A stretch of DNA of 64,000 nt from Pochonia chlamydosporia 170 (Eukaryota; Ascomycota; Sordariomycetes; Hypocreales; Clavicipitaceae), in the NCBI RefSeq assembly GCF_001653235.2, contig NC_035793.1, positions 3,286,001-3,350,000 of the forward strand, read 5' to 3'. The notes beneath the pieces were generated by a model, which made no database searches, was not told the origin of the DNA, and worked only from the letters and a program-made list of their open reading frames with translations. Shown here piece after piece: positions 12,210-24,343 of the stretch (its first letter is position 1; each line of letters begins with the position of its first letter). A program made the position numbers and the translations under genes.

Positions 12210-13404
12210 CAGATCAACCACTTCCGAAAGGCCTTGTGAGATGGATGTGAATGCCGTGAGGGACGGAGATCTCCAGTTCCGATGATTTGCCCCCGAACAA
12301 TGAAAACACTTCAACTTTGTGGGGGACGTAAGTTGAAGTTAAATCGTATAGTTTTATGTCTTAATTTGAGCAGTTTGATTGTTGGAGTGCACTAGGCCGA
12401 GGATGTTGTAGGAATTTCGTTCACCGTTCCAGACAGTTGGTACTTCTTGACCCCTCATGTAAGCTTGATCGTCAAGCTGCATCATGCTTGTCTACCTGTG
12501 CTAGGTGCTTCTACTGGATTTCGGATACTCAATATGCTGCAAAATGTATAAAATATCGCCGAAAGCCATGGGAAAAGTTTCGTCTGGCTAGGTTCCATGA
12601 GCAGTTTGAGTTACAACTGTCCAGATGAGTGAATGAGAGACCGAAATACACGGATTGGGGTCAGGACTTAGACTAATCATAAACTATGTCTTCACCAGGA
12701 TACGCCCATCAATACACTATATGTTTGTTCGTAGTTTTTGGTACGTAAGAGTATATAGCTCATTGTTGGGGGGGTTGGAACTATCACATAGTTGAGCATC
12801 CTCGGAGTCGAGTTTATGAATCATGAGATATCAACTATTAAAGGATTTTGCGTAAAAGAAAGGGTGATGACCGCATCGCTTCTGTCCTTTCAGGTCCTCG
12901 CTTATAGTCGTATTTACGAAACTGCGTACAGCAGTTGTTTCCGTGATGCAACTGCACATGCCCACAAGACTTATATACATATGATTTACCAGAGCAGCTG
13001 AAAGTATGGAAGATGTGGAGATTTTCAACGCTTCGTCTGTGCTTTCTCGTGTAACTGGGAGGTCAGGTGAATCTAACAACGTGAGAGTTGCCTAATGATA
13101 TGCTGTTGGCTGCGTTGGGCCGAAACTTCCCCTCTTCCAAGTCCGGACCTAGTTTTCCCTCTTGTAATAAACACATTTTGGCTCACGGAGTCACTGTGGT
13201 CATTCTTCATAACAGTTTCAAAGGCAAGACGTCTCATACATCAGTAGTATGTTCTCGATCTGTCCCCTTGACGGACCTGCACACAACCAGTCACATCAGG
13301 CTACAGTTCCACGAGGTCAACACACAATGGCGAAGAACGTAGAAGTGAAGCATTTGCAAATAAATTCATAGTATCAACATATCCGTGCCGCCATTCTCAA
13401 TATC
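12210..13404. other. Upstream region of the ABC transporter
   Basis: This stretch probably holds the ABC transporter promoter, read leftward. Only short unsupported frames occur, and I see no repeat or RNA gene. Confidence 0.35.
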
Positions 13405-13761
13405 TTGTGTAACCTTTGTTTGCACAGCCTAGCCATAGAGCCCTTTGAAGGCAGCGGCCCCGTTACAGATTATTTGCAGCTGCCATTAGTGGTTGAATCC
13501 AACAGGGCGGTGGCATTCACGAACTGCAGAATCTTTATTCGCTCAACTCTTTGCAAATACTTTCCGAGCCCCTGGCGGAGGCTGGAAATCAGCGAGGAAC
13601 CCCCAGCCGTGGATGGCAAGCCACAGTTCTGGCGGAAAGTTGCTGTCCCGGCTGGGTATGAATCAAACTTTGTTCCACCTAATGACAAAGGGAAGGTAAT
13701 CGGGATATCGGGATTTTTTAACGACCGCGGCCTACCAATATTTCGAGGGCGTCACATGTAA
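13405..13761 (+). other. Open frame without recognised homology, possible gene fragment
   Basis: About 118 codons are open up to a stop at 13761. The frame lacks an ATG near its left end, so it would need an upstream exon. Its second half (WRKVAVPAGYESNFVPPNDK) reads like a real protein, but I recognise no family. Its end overlaps the 3' end of the minus-strand gene at 13752 by 10 bp. It could be a remnant or noise. Confidence 0.22.
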
Positions 13762-15398
13762 AATAATTCTTCCTGAAGACTAGAACCTGTAGCCTTGTCC
13801 ATGGTGATGCACAGCTGAGCCCGTTTTTTGGAATCCGAGTCAACTTCCATATAAATACACCCATCACGCATGTTCGATGATCTTCCCTCGAATCGTCGTT
13901 GGATATTTTCAACGCCTTGCGATATCCAATCACCAAAAAGCCGTTGGCATGCCCCTTCTTTGGGGTTATAAATCCTGCAAGTCGAGGCAGGCCAGATCAA
14001 ACGTCCATCACCCAGCTTGACATATTGCCCGCGTTCATTAATCTCAATGCTGGCGCCGAATAGGCTTTTGGGAACGAGATTAATGTACGCTGGTTTAATG
14101 CCGAGCACCACAACATAATCCGGGTCATCGGATACATTCGAATGCTGCATCTTGCGAATTTCAACGTCGGCCCAATCCCTGCCGTAGCTGTCTCGGAAAG
14201 TTTAGATAGCATGGCGGATGAGTGGAGAGAGGCCTACACAGCTGATAGACTGTAGGGTTGGATACCTGCCCAAGATCGTCATGGAGTTGCCGTCGATAGA
14301 ACTAGTATCTATCGGAGCCTCAAGCCAAGGGTTTTCTCCGCTTGGTTCTAGCGCAGGAAAGGATTGTGCTGACGATGGCAACTCAGTCAGAGCTTGATGC
14401 GGCGTATGTGTAGCACCCATAGACTGGAGGGTATCCAGGCCACCGCTAGCTCGGCTGTAACTCTGTGTGCTATTCACTTCAGTATATGGCGAGTAAATTC
14501 GAGCTACAAAAGTTAGTCAGAATGGAGAAAGGAGCTGTAGAGAATCCAGCAAAAGGCCGTTCTTACGTTGACACGTCGTTTGTGGCTGCGCATCTGCTAG
14601 TGACTCGACATCTTGAGTACCCTGATATCCGTAAAATGATTCGACCGGCCGGAGATTGTATTCCAAGTCCTTCATGAACCGGAGAGTGGTTGGGGAAACT
14701 GATGCTTTGCTCACTTGCTCTGCGACTACTCGTTGATATTCCGCTGGCAGTCGCTCCAGCCTTCTAAGTGCATCGACCCCTCTTGTCGTGGGATATAGAC
14801 CTCGATTTTGATTGGTGCTAGGACGTAGGCCACCCAAACCGTAAATCCGTGTTCATAGAATGTTTTTTTCGATAGACGGTGTGTCTAAACTTTGCAACCT
14901 CGCCCAACTTGGGATGATACGGTGAGGCGTCTTCTTACGACGGCATTCCCTGCCAAGAAACGTGCTCAATAGCATAACTGCTTTTTGGACATCGCGGTCT
15001 GCCATTTGGAGCTCTTCGTCTTAGGTTTCGTGTGCGTTACTGGGATCTGTCTCTCTGGCCGGCGTTCGGAAGCGGAAAGTTAGAAACTTGAGTAGTGAAG
15101 AAAACTGATCTGGATCAGAACATTGAAACTGGCTGTGGCCTGACCCACGGCTTATATGGCCGTTAGACCGGTAAAGAGACTGGAAGACCAGCATATTGGT
15201 GTTTGGTACTTTGTTCAAGTTGTTCATAAGTATGTACGCGTCATTGTGGGTTCGCGGAATTTCTTGCCCTGTCGCGTCTGTTGCTGCTTTGAACAAGGAC
15301 TGAACGATGAAGCCATACACGGTGACTGAAGTTTCATTGGCTTGAACAGTCCAGATTTACCGTTGGTATTCATGCCACTGCCACGCAGTCGTCGCCAT
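13752..15398 (-). pseudogene. Multi-exon gene of unknown function, probably decaying
   Basis: The 3' part is well supported. Frame 14837-14567 joins 14503-14266 through a GTAAGA...CTAACTTTTGTAG intron, and then an exon from about 14185 down to 13752 through an intron starting GTATCC. That end contains segments such as YVVVLGIKPAYINLVPKSLF and GDGRLIWPAS. The 5' part is odd: from an ATG at 15398 to the first firm intron everything lies in a single frame, but with in-frame stops TAA (15359), TAA (about 15021) and TGA (about 14860). The middle stop could be removed by a 42-nt intron and the last by an intron with a poor GTTGCA donor; the first has no good intron. The encoded text around the stops continues to look protein-like (WQWHEYQR, then IWTVQANETSVTVYG). 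No family recognised. Either a pseudogene or a gene starting further downstream. Confidence 0.45.
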
Positions 15399-16158
15399 CT
15401 TTGGACAAGATAGGTTAGATGCGAGGAGGCAACTCATCGTACGGGCTTGTTGTCGTGTTGCTCATTTACTTTTTCGCCGAATCTCGCGACCGATATTCCA
15501 AGAAGCTCCCTCTTCTTTCACAATATGAGAACGATTCATGTCTGATAATGGGAGCCAAGTTCGGGCTCAGGTTTGCGGTTTGGCTCGTTGAGCGGATGCG
15601 GAAAAACGAACTCGTTACGTTGAGCTCGGTCCTGAAATAAAGGGCAGTTAGCTGACGCGTGCCATGAGCGACGGAGAGTGACTGAACACCTAAGTTACTT
15701 ACAAATTCCAAATGCTTCTACGCAGGGCAGGACATGACTACCTCCATGTTGATCTATGAGCAGTGATACAGTATATCGGCTTGAGGGTCTTAGACTCTAA
15801 GACTTAGACTCCAAGTTGAGAAGTCGGCCCCACTTCCGATGGCCATCGCGATTTTCGGGCGTTGGGACCCTCTTCACCGGAGATAATGGAGACTGATGGA
15901 GTGACTGCACCTCTGAGTGGTTGATCGTCTTTGATGCCCAGTTTTAACGTTTGTCACGAAACTCTACATCTAACTCCGGGTGCTTTGTCATTTGTTAGTG
16001 GTCCTCCAGTGGCGGCACAATGCTGGTAATGGTAAAACTCTCTTGATGGAGAGCTGCTATATAAAGCTGAAAGGATCGACTGGAAAAGTGATGTGATTCC
16101 TTCAAGATCATATTCTCAGTTGTACACCTACTTTAATACCATCACTACTACCACAGCC
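15399..16158. other. Promoter region of the dienelactone-hydrolase-like gene
   Basis: No coding frame is supported. The right end carries a TATA element about 100 bp before the ATG at 16159. Confidence 0.4.
16058..16066 (+). promoter_or_regulatory. TATA box of the gene at 16159
   Basis: TATATAAAG lies 101 bp upstream of the ATG, a typical distance for a fungal TATA promoter with a short leader. Such promoters often belong to regulated rather than constitutive genes. Confidence 0.5.
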
Positions 16159-17100
16159 ATGTCTGCTACAACAAAGACTGTTAGCATCCCAAACATTGCC
16201 TGGGAGACGGCTGCTGATATTCATTTCCCACCCAACTTTGACGGCAAAAAGAGCTATCCAGCCGTTGTGTCGGCGCATCCAATTGGATCCTGCAAGGAGC
16301 AGACTTCCGGCAACATCTACGGGAAAGCCCTTGCCGAAGCTGGCTTTGTCGTCGTCGCCTTTGACGCATCTTTTCAGGGGGCATCGGGCGGCCAACCTCG
16401 TTTCATTGAGAGTCCCGAATTCCGTGTCTCCGACTTTCGATTTGTGGTCGATTATCTCCAAACGCTCCCATATGTCGACGCAGAGCGCATTGGTGTGCTG
16501 GGTGTCTGCGGCGGCGGCGGCTATGCATTCAATGCAACCATGACGGACTACCGCCTCAAATGTTGCGTGGGCATTACTGCCGCAAACTATGGACGTATTA
16601 GTCGTGAGGTTTTCGCTGGATTCGACCCAGTCGGCACACTGGAGAAGATGGCTAAGCAGCGCACACTTGAAGCGCAAGGAGCAGATCGTTACGTTCTCAA
16701 GTCCATTCCAGCGTCGGTTGAAGAGGCCAAGAAGACGACTTCGGATGTCGATATCGTTGAGGCTACAGAGTACTACACCACTAGTCGTGGCAAAGCACCA
16801 AATGGTGCGACCAGCAGTCTCTTCTCCTTTGGGAGTGCTGCCCTCACATGGGATGCGTTTAGCTGTGCCGAAACGCTCATGACGCGACCCTTTATGGCCG
16901 TGGTTGGCGGTATTCCTGGAGCTTTTGGCGCATATCGCGATGCTCATGAGATTTACGGCCGTGCTGCCTCAAAAGATAAGCATTTGGTTGTGTTGCCCGA
17001 TGTCACGCATTATATGCTCTATGATAAGCCAGAGGCTGTCAAGCCCGCGTTGGAACAGGCTTTGCCTTTCCTCAAGAAACACCTTGGTGAGGCCAAGTAA
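16159..17100 (+). CDS. Dienelactone-hydrolase-like alpha/beta hydrolase
   Basis: Single exon of 313 residues starting at ATGTCTGCT. The chain has an alpha/beta-hydrolase layout: an early strand ending in SAHPIGSCKEQ (oxyanion region), then FVVVAFDASFQGASGGQPR, then the nucleophile elbow GVCGGGG at residues 115-121. Cys117 stands where lipases have Ser, as in dienelactone hydrolases. Asp/Glu candidates follow, and the catalytic His is probably His284 in DVTHYML. Members hydrolyse ester or lactone bonds of small aromatic or xenobiotic compounds; the substrate is unknown. There is no signal peptide, so it is probably cytosolic. A well-formed TATA box lies upstream. Its neighbours do not suggest a pathway. 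Confidence 0.85.
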   Translation: MSATTKTVSIPNIAWETAADIHFPPNFDGKKSYPAVVSAHPIGSCKEQTSGNIYGKALAEAGFVVVAFDASFQGASGGQPRFIESPEFRVSDFRFVVDYLQTLPYVDAERIGVLGVCGGGGYAFNATMTDYRLKCCVGITAANYGRISREVFAGFDPVGTLEKMAKQRTLEAQGADRYVLKSIPASVEEAKKTTSDVDIVEATEYYTTSRGKAPNGATSSLFSFGSAALTWDAFSCAETLMTRPFMAVVGGIPGAFGAYRDAHEIYGRAASKDKHLVVLPDVTHYMLYDKPEAVKPALEQALPFLKKHLGEAK

Positions 17101-17881
17101 GCCATTGTGAGGTTAGACATTAACACGGAGAAATTGAAAGAAATTTGACGTATTTGTGTGCCAAACGGTTGTCTTTTGTATAAGTCTTGAGGTACGCTCA
17201 CGCCTTGCTGGCTTGCGGCATGTAAAACAGAAAACTGCACCTCTGTGCTGCGTATACGATGTCTCAAAACTCGCGTGAACGTCAAATCAGACAGGATCCC
17301 ATTGTTAATCTATCCCAGTAGCCGCGATGAATTTCGATAGGTGGGAGAAAGGTCATGGGAATGTTGCGAAATCTGGAGGAGTATTGTGGAAGCAAGGCTA
17401 TGAACACGGATGTGAATGTGAAGGGGACCTTGGACATTGACCAGTCACCACTCCCAGGTCTGGTCGGCTGTGGCAGTGCATGATGCAATGGCAGGAACGA
17501 TCAACGAACCACCAATTCTGCACTAGGTTCGCTTGTCGGTTGCCTGAGCCGGTAAATCCCCGGCCCGCTGTGAGTTGCTTCTCAGGTGGGCCAGTTACGC
17601 ACTTCCCGCATGTCTCCAACGTCCAAGGCTGGAGGTGTAACCAGCAACAAAACGAGGTCCAGCTTACACCAGACCGCTTTCGAGTATAAAACAAAGCCGG
17701 TACAACCTGGATAACCGGCACGGAAGGTTGAAATCTCAATTTCAGCTTCACAGGCGTCCTGCGCAATTCAGCATTGTCCCGCGAATCTCGCCACATCTCT
17801 CCTCCATCAAGCTCGAGCAGCTAGCGGAGCCAAGCTCCAGCCCCGTCGCAACACCAACGATGTGATGGAAACCACACAACA
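17101..17881. other. Intergenic region upstream of VPS8
   Basis: The region holds the 3' end of the hydrolase and the VPS8 promoter. A TATA-like GAGTATAAAAC lies near 17684. No other feature was seen. Confidence 0.4.
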
Positions 17882-20800
17882 ATGTCCGATACAGAAGACG
17901 CGTCTCCCCTTGGAGACAATGCTCCCAGCGGCGAGCAGCAAATAACATCTGGTCAGGATGTGGACTCCGACATCCCTCATCTTGAGGAGCAGGAGATGGA
18001 AGCTGGCAGCGAGCTACAAGATGCTAGCCACCGCCGTGATTTGCTGGAGAAGGAAGCAAATGCTTCCGAAGTAAGCTCAATTGATGCGAGCTTGGTGGAC
18101 TCGCTCCCAAGGCGAGCTGGTAGTCCGGTGGGCTCGCTTGCCTCAGGTCGGGGAGAAGATTCAATCCAGGTGTGTGAAGGACAATCCATCATGTCCTGCT
18201 TGGCCAGTCGATAAGCTAACAACTACGAAGGGCTCGTACATGTCGTCTCCAGGCAGTAGTGTTTTGCCCTCGGTTGCATCACGAGCTGGCTTGAGCAGCC
18301 CATCACCATCGTTCAGACCATTCGATCGTCGGTTCCAATCCCGCATATCTTCATCCTCGTCCACCACACCCCGTGCGTCGTCGCCCGCTTTTCTCAACAC
18401 CCATAGTCGAAACGTCTCTCTTAGCTCCAACTTCTTCATTGAACAAAATGAGACTGATACACCGTCACCTCCATGGGAAGTCGTAAGATGGACCAGGTTG
18501 AAGAAAATGAATGGCCAGGCCTTTTCTGAGGCTGGCCGTAGGAATTTCGGATCCCCAACCTGTCTGGCGGTTTCAGCATCTATTGTTTTGGGGACTTCAA
18601 AGGGTATAATATTAATATTTGATTTTAATCAAAATCTCAAAATGATAATTGGACCAGGAACGAAAGGTACGGGCTCTTCCGCGTGTTCTGATATTTGTGA
18701 CTCTTGGCTAATAAGAAAGCAGCAATCGAGTCCGGTCCAATCACTGCTATTGCTATATCGGCAGATCACACAACCGTTGCCGGGGGGCATGCCAATGGGA
18801 ACATCTTTACTTGGGACACTGGCAGAGCTTCGCGACCATTTCTCACGATTCCGCATTTGGATGAAGCACAAGCAGAAAACCGGACAGCAGATGGACATGT
18901 TCCTAATGCAGCTGTGGTGCATCTCGGGTTTCTGGGTACGCGACACACAGCCCTCGTGTCAGCAGATGACCGCGGAATGGCCTTCTCGCACCTCGCAACT
19001 CGAGGCACTGGGGCGCTGGGTCGAACCGTGAAAACCACACGAATTCTGGGCCGATATCCAAATGCGCCTCCTCCTTCAGGGAAATCCATCAAACCAAGCA
19101 CTGTGCTCGCTTTTGCCCCGTTACCACTGGGAAATGTCGAAAAGGCGACAGACGGCATGGGACTCACAGCAATGCTTACGCCTTACCTGCTTGTGATTGT
19201 TTCTACCACCCCTATTGCCCAGACGCAACACAAGTCAGCCCGGCCAAAGGATGTCCCAGCACATAGCGCAATGACTGGCTGTTTAGCCTGGTTTCCTGCT
19301 GTCAAGTTGAAAACTCCGGATGCACACACCGGAAGTGATGTGTCCAAGGTCAAGCTTGTGTACTGTTGGTCAAATGTCCTGACCGTCCTTGATGTGGATG
19401 AAATTTACGGGGAGGATGCAGATCAACCTCCTTCTCTCAGATTCAAAGCACGAAGCAGATGGAAGTGTGAAGAGGCTATCGCAGCGGTGCAGTGGCTAAG
19501 TCGATCTGTTCTTGCAGTCCTGACTATTTCTCAGCGTCTTATCATCTTGGAGGACCGAAGCATGCGGATGACTGAGGCATTCGACTTGTTGCAGAAACAT
19601 ATATACCATAAAGACCTCTTCTCGAAACAACTTCACACTCTTGTGGAACAGCTAGATGAAGAAGATGTGACAATGCACGGAGTTGTGGCTGATGCCTTCT
19701 ACATGAGCTTCAAAGCCTACAAGGGTAGGATGTTCTTGCTCGGCTTCAATGAGGTTTCCATAGGAGCACTCTCAAACTGGGCAGATCGCCTTATTGCTAT
19801 GATGGAAAACGGAGATTACATTGGCGCGATAAAGCTAGCTACTTCATACTATACGGGAGATGCCGATAAACTCACCGTTGGCCTTCCAGAGGACGGGACT
19901 GTGCGTCATGCAATGGTCCAAGACAAGATCATGGAGATCATGTCAGCGTCCTTGAAATATGTTTTTACTCAGCGACAGAAACGGGGCAAATATGATGACG
20001 ACGCCGACCATTTGAGAGAACTTGCAGAGACCTGCTTCGTGGCCTGTCAGGCTATTGAAGCATCCGATTTTCTGTTTGAAGATATGTACGAATGGTATAG
20101 CGAAGCTGAAGTCGAGGGTTTGTTTTTGGAGACCCTTGAGCCTTATATCTTGGACGAAACAATTACAATCGTGCCACCAGTGGTTGTTAAGGATATGGTC
20201 GCTCATTATGTGGCGAAGGGGTGGGAAAGCCGACTCGAGGAGATGATATGCCATATGCAAACAGCAACATTGGATCTCGATCAAATCACGTTGTTGTGCA
20301 AGCAACACAGCTTGTACGATGCCCTGACATATGTGTGGAATCAGGCGCTGAATGACTACATCACCCCAATGATCGATCTGCTGAGCCTCTTGGTCCCATT
20401 GTTGACAAATGGAACAACCACGGGTGGCACAACCGAGGACGATTACTTCAGTGTCAATGCCCTGAAAATATTCCCGTATCTCTCATATACCTTGACAGGA
20501 AGAATATATCCCAATGGAGAATGGTTAAGTGAAGAAACGGCGGACAAAGCCAAGGCAGAGATTTACTGGTTTTTCTTCTCTGGCAAGACAGTGGAGTGGC
20601 CCAAGGGAAGCAAGAAAGAATTCATCACTCGACCAGGAGATGAGTCAGAGCCTGCATTTCCATATCTGCGAATGGTTCTCAAGTTTGATGCGCCAAGTTT
20701 TCTAAGCGCCTTAAACGAAGCCTTTGAAGACACGTTTTTGAACGATTCCCCGGAGAAGCAGGTCAATGGCGGATCTCGAATGGATATGCCGGAGGAACAG

Positions 20801-22705
20801 ATATTCGGCATGACAATCAATCGTCAGTATGTGGTATCGATTCTTCTCGATGTTATGAATCCAAACGAATTCGCCCCCGAGGACACCATCTACCTCGACA
20901 TGTTCATTGCCCGGAACTTGCCAAAATTCCAGCAGTATCTCTTATTTTCTGGCTCAACTTTGTCCAAAGTCCTTACAGGACTTTGTCACTATCCCGGTGA
21001 AGATCTTGCAGAGGACGCTCAGCTAAGCGCCGAATACCTCCTTTCAGTGTATCAACCGTCGGACATGCCATCATTCTTGCCATTATTCAAGAAGGCGGGC
21101 TTTTACCGAATCCTTAAGCGCGTGTTTCGTCTTGAGGGTCACTATGGAATGCTCATCGCGACATATTTTGAGGACCCAGAAAATCAGGAGTCTGTGTTTG
21201 AATGCATTGCAGACTGCCTTCGGCCGCAAAAGGGACTTGACAATCGACAACTGGAAGACGTCCAACGGGTTATCAAGCAACATGCCAGAGATTTGCTCGA
21301 GATAAACCCTGAACAAACAGCGCAAACTCTCGTTGCACAGTCCATCAAGGTTCATCAGCACATGGTCAATTCTGCATCTGATGACGAAGGGTTGCAATAT
21401 GCATATTTGAAAGCCTTGATAGAACCCGGCCACGCTACGGAAGATGATGCCGGTCCCAACGACCAAGAGCTCACGGAGCGCTACGTACAACTCATGTGCA
21501 AGTTCAGCCCGTCGCATGTCTCAGACTTTGTGGAAAGCATGCGATCAGCCGATTTGCGCCTTGAGAAGTTGCTCCCAACCATGGAAGAGACTGGTGTCGT
21601 AGACGCTGCTGTCGTACTCATGGCCCGCGATGGCCAAGTCAGTCAGGCAATGGATAGGTTGATCAAGCACCTATTTTCGCTGGAATCAGCGCTGCGAGGA
21701 CTCTTGACAGAAACAATTAGTTCCACAGAGGGAGCAGATGTGGAATCGTCAACCGTAGAAATACTTGAGCATTTGCAAAAATACGTCCACGTCGGCATTT
21801 GGCTATGTCAGGGCCAGACAAAGTCGTCCAAGAAGGTGAACATTGTGAAGAAGGGAAAGGCACTTGCAAAGGACAGCCTGTCTCCAGATGAATCCCTGTG
21901 GCTGGGATTGATTGATGCTTGTGTACAAATCACGAAGCGATTATCACCCATCATTTCAGAACAAGTGCAGGGCTCGGTTTTGGAAGACGACCAGGCATTG
22001 ACGCTTCTTCGCTCACTGGTTCAACACACATTCACTTCCCTTCTCACAGCTACCTCTAGCCAGAGCCAGGTGCAATCTGGGTCGAATTTGCTGTCAAACG
22101 CGGGAAACAACCTGTCATTTTTGAGGATTTTAAGGGCATTCCTCACCAAAGCGGCGGCCTCGTCACCAAATTTGGCAGATCTTCGAGGAGTATTGGCCTC
22201 AATATTTGCGGCGTATGCCTATGAGGAGTCCATTTTGCGACTGTCAAACCGGCTCCTGGAAAGGAATTTGTTTGTAAATGTAAATCAATCGGTACAATTA
22301 AGGCAGCGTGGATGGCGACCACGTGGCTCAACATGCGAGGCATGCAGCCGGCGAGTTTGGGGTCCTGGTGTAGCAGGTGGCTCCGTATTTGAGGCATGGG
22401 AAGACAGGCAAGCAGTGGAAGATGAAGTACGAAAGCAGAGGAAACTCCGTGTTGCAGAGAGGGCCAAGGGCAAGGCGGGCGAGTCGGATGGCCGGGACAA
22501 GGGAAAGAGTCTCGACGTCCGACCATCGAGCATGCTCATTGAATCAGACGCAGCTCTGGCTGGCAAAGAAGCACCTCTCGGGCCACTTGTGGTTCTGGCT
22601 TGTCGACATATATATCACCAGAGCTGTCTCGACTCGTTGCAGGAAAAGCAGGAGAATGGGGTTATTGGACGGGAACGCGAATACAAGTGTCCCATTGACG
22701 GTTAA
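17882..22705 (+). CDS. VPS8: Vacuolar protein sorting-associated protein 8 (CORVET subunit)
   Basis: Three exons, 17882-18169, 18231-18666 and 18720-22705, give about 1569 residues. Phases agree; the last acceptor may instead be 3 bp later. The N-terminus is acidic and Ser-rich. A beta-propeller follows, with a conserved run FGSPTCLAVSASIVLGTSKG and the repeat-like GHANGNIFTWD. A long helical solenoid follows (for example ALTYVWNQALNDYITPMIDL). A RING-like C-terminus has CEAC, a long insert, then ACRHIYHQSC and CPID, where Asp replaces the final Cys ligand. By family knowledge Vps8 is the CORVET-specific subunit that binds Rab5/Vps21 on early endosomes and tethers them for fusion. The length fits filamentous-fungal Vps8. 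It is on the same strand as PIG-P and Rok1 but spaced for separate transcription. Confidence 0.92.
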
Positions 22706-23124
22706 AGAATCACGAATGTACCATAGATGCATGACGATGACATAGCGACGCATTTGGCGAGGATTTTGGATGGATTTGTGGTATACTTACTTACTGTTTA
22801 ATATTACATGCAGCGGTGTACGCTGAACTTGAGTGGCATTTGTTGCGACTGGATCTGAACGTGAATAATAAAATATAATGCGCAGTGACAGATATGAAGC
22901 TGTTTTTCTCTTGAGTGCTCAACTGGCTGGAAATGATGTGAAGCTCAAAATGGGTTGTTGATGCACCACTACCGTTGACCTCTAAATGTGACCCCACTTG
23001 GACTCATCCTCATCCCAGGGACACCAGACCACATCGACATCACGCAACACCACACTACAACCCCCATCTTCTTCAAAAACATCAACACCTAGGCTGCGGC
23101 GCTATCGCGCCAGTCCCCCTCACA
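22706..23124. other. Intergenic region between VPS8 and the PIG-P gene
   Basis: Terminal and promoter sequence for two genes on the same strand. It has an AT-rich start and a C/A-rich leader just before 23125. No other feature. Confidence 0.4.
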
Positions 23125-23853
23125 ATGTCCATATCATCCGAAGAAGACGAAGACTATCTCTCCGACGCACTCTCATCGGGCTCCAACTCCAACTCCAACT
23201 CCAACTCAGATCACGACTCTCCTCCGCGGCCACTCTCCCAAAACTACTTCGCTCCCCCGTTCTACGGTCGACCACCAACACCTCTACCACCGTCACCATC
23301 GCTCACATCGCTGCTCCGGCCATCGCGGCCCACCACTCCAGACCCTTCCGACGATGAAAACATTGCGCCCGTCCCCAGGGCCGCGCCCAAGGTCCCCACG
23401 TACGAATACTACGGCTTCGTGCTCTACCTCTTCAGCAGCCTCACCTTTTTAATGTACCTCCTCTGGGCGTATGTTCCCTCGCCGTTCCTCCACGCCCTCG
23501 GCATCAAGTACTACCCTCATCGGTGGTGGGCACTCGCCATACCTGCGTTCCTGGTCATGACGCTGTGCTACATCTACGTGGCGCTGGCGGCGTACAATAC
23601 GGAGATTCTGACGGTGCCGATGGGCAGCGTGGAGACGATTGTTGATGGGGCGGGGGCGCTGGCTGTGATTGATTCGAAGGGCAGGTTGAGGGGGAGCGGG
23701 AAGAGGGAGAGGAAGTGTGATGCGAAGGGGAGGTTGAAGTGGAGGGAGGTTTGGAACGAGGGGACTGATGCGGTCATGGATATTCCGCTGGCGGGGGTTT
23801 GTGAGATTTTGTATGGGGAGGGGAGGGAGGGTTCGTGTTATGAGGAAGATTGA
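23125..23853 (+). CDS. GPI19: PIG-P/Gpi19 subunit of the GPI-GlcNAc transferase
   Basis: Single exon of 242 residues from MSISSEEDED. The N-terminal third is low-complexity and contains a run of Ser-Asn repeats encoded by a TCCAAC hexanucleotide tract, then Pro-rich stretches. The PIG-P domain begins at about residue 93 with TYEYYGFVLYLFSSLTF (first membrane helix). A loop with PHRWWALAIPAF and a second helix (FLVMTLCYIYVALAAYNT) follow. By family knowledge this protein is part of the ER complex that transfers GlcNAc to phosphatidylinositol, the first step of GPI-anchor synthesis. The start is the ATG that follows a C/A-rich leader; the frame stays open upstream but reads as low-complexity leader sequence. 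Confidence 0.9.
   Translation: MSISSEEDEDYLSDALSSGSNSNSNSNSDHDSPPRPLSQNYFAPPFYGRPPTPLPPSPSLTSLLRPSRPTTPDPSDDENIAPVPRAAPKVPTYEYYGFVLYLFSSLTFLMYLLWAYVPSPFLHALGIKYYPHRWWALAIPAFLVMTLCYIYVALAAYNTEILTVPMGSVETIVDGAGALAVIDSKGRLRGSGKRERKCDAKGRLKWREVWNEGTDAVMDIPLAGVCEILYGEGREGSCYEED
23182..23207 (+). repeat. TCCAAC hexanucleotide repeat in the PIG-P gene
   Basis: Four perfect TCCAAC units plus a partial one encode alternating Ser-Asn in the disordered N-terminus. It is in frame and likely to vary in length between strains. Confidence 0.8.
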
Positions 23854-24343
23854 TGGATTGGGAAGAGATTGGGATTTGAATGGTGTAGTTTATTGTGTGC
23901 TTTTGGCTGGCGTTTTGGGATGCATGGGTGTACTTGGGTTTGTGGGATATCGTAGGGGCATTATCTGTATACTAGTCTATGGCTATGGAGGTAATTGCCA
24001 TGTGAAAATATGGTGAGAGGAGTCTGGTATGCATATTTAGAGATATGGTCCAGTATCAACATGATTGTTGGTGGATTATGCATTGAACTGACTGTGCCAA
24101 AGATAACATTGAAAGTAGCTGCCATCAAATGGATCCACCTTCAATGTTCACCATGTTGACCCCACCACAGCCTTGCTCGAATGCAAGGCTACGCGAAACC
24201 ACCATAAAATTTCATGCACATTTGCAGATCCAAAAAGTTTGACAACCACCAGCGAAAAGGTCATTCTTGTCCTCTTTGCACAACCACCACCACCACCACC
24301 ACCACACATTGAGCCGCATTGCTCACGCTGGTGCACATCCGCC
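23854..24343. other. Intergenic region upstream of ROK1
   Basis: No gene. A (CCA)n tract lies at about 24286-24305 in the ROK1 leader. The ROK1 frame remains open upstream to 24173, but that stretch reads as leader sequence. Confidence 0.4.

Noticed and set aside
6032..16158. Secondary-metabolite or export cluster around the ABC transporter
   Set aside because: No synthase, oxidoreductase set or cluster regulator lies nearby. The neighbours are an unknown protein, a probable pseudogene and a hydrolase, which is too little to claim a cluster.
16108..16947. Antisense frame of 279 codons across the dienelactone-hydrolase-like gene
   Set aside because: It mirrors a clear conserved gene on the + strand and has no recognisable motif.
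24173..24343. N-terminal extension of the Rok1 frame
   Set aside because: MDILKVLSRG at 24344 matches the family's start. The upstream stretch, with a CCA repeat read as poly-Pro, looks like leader DNA.
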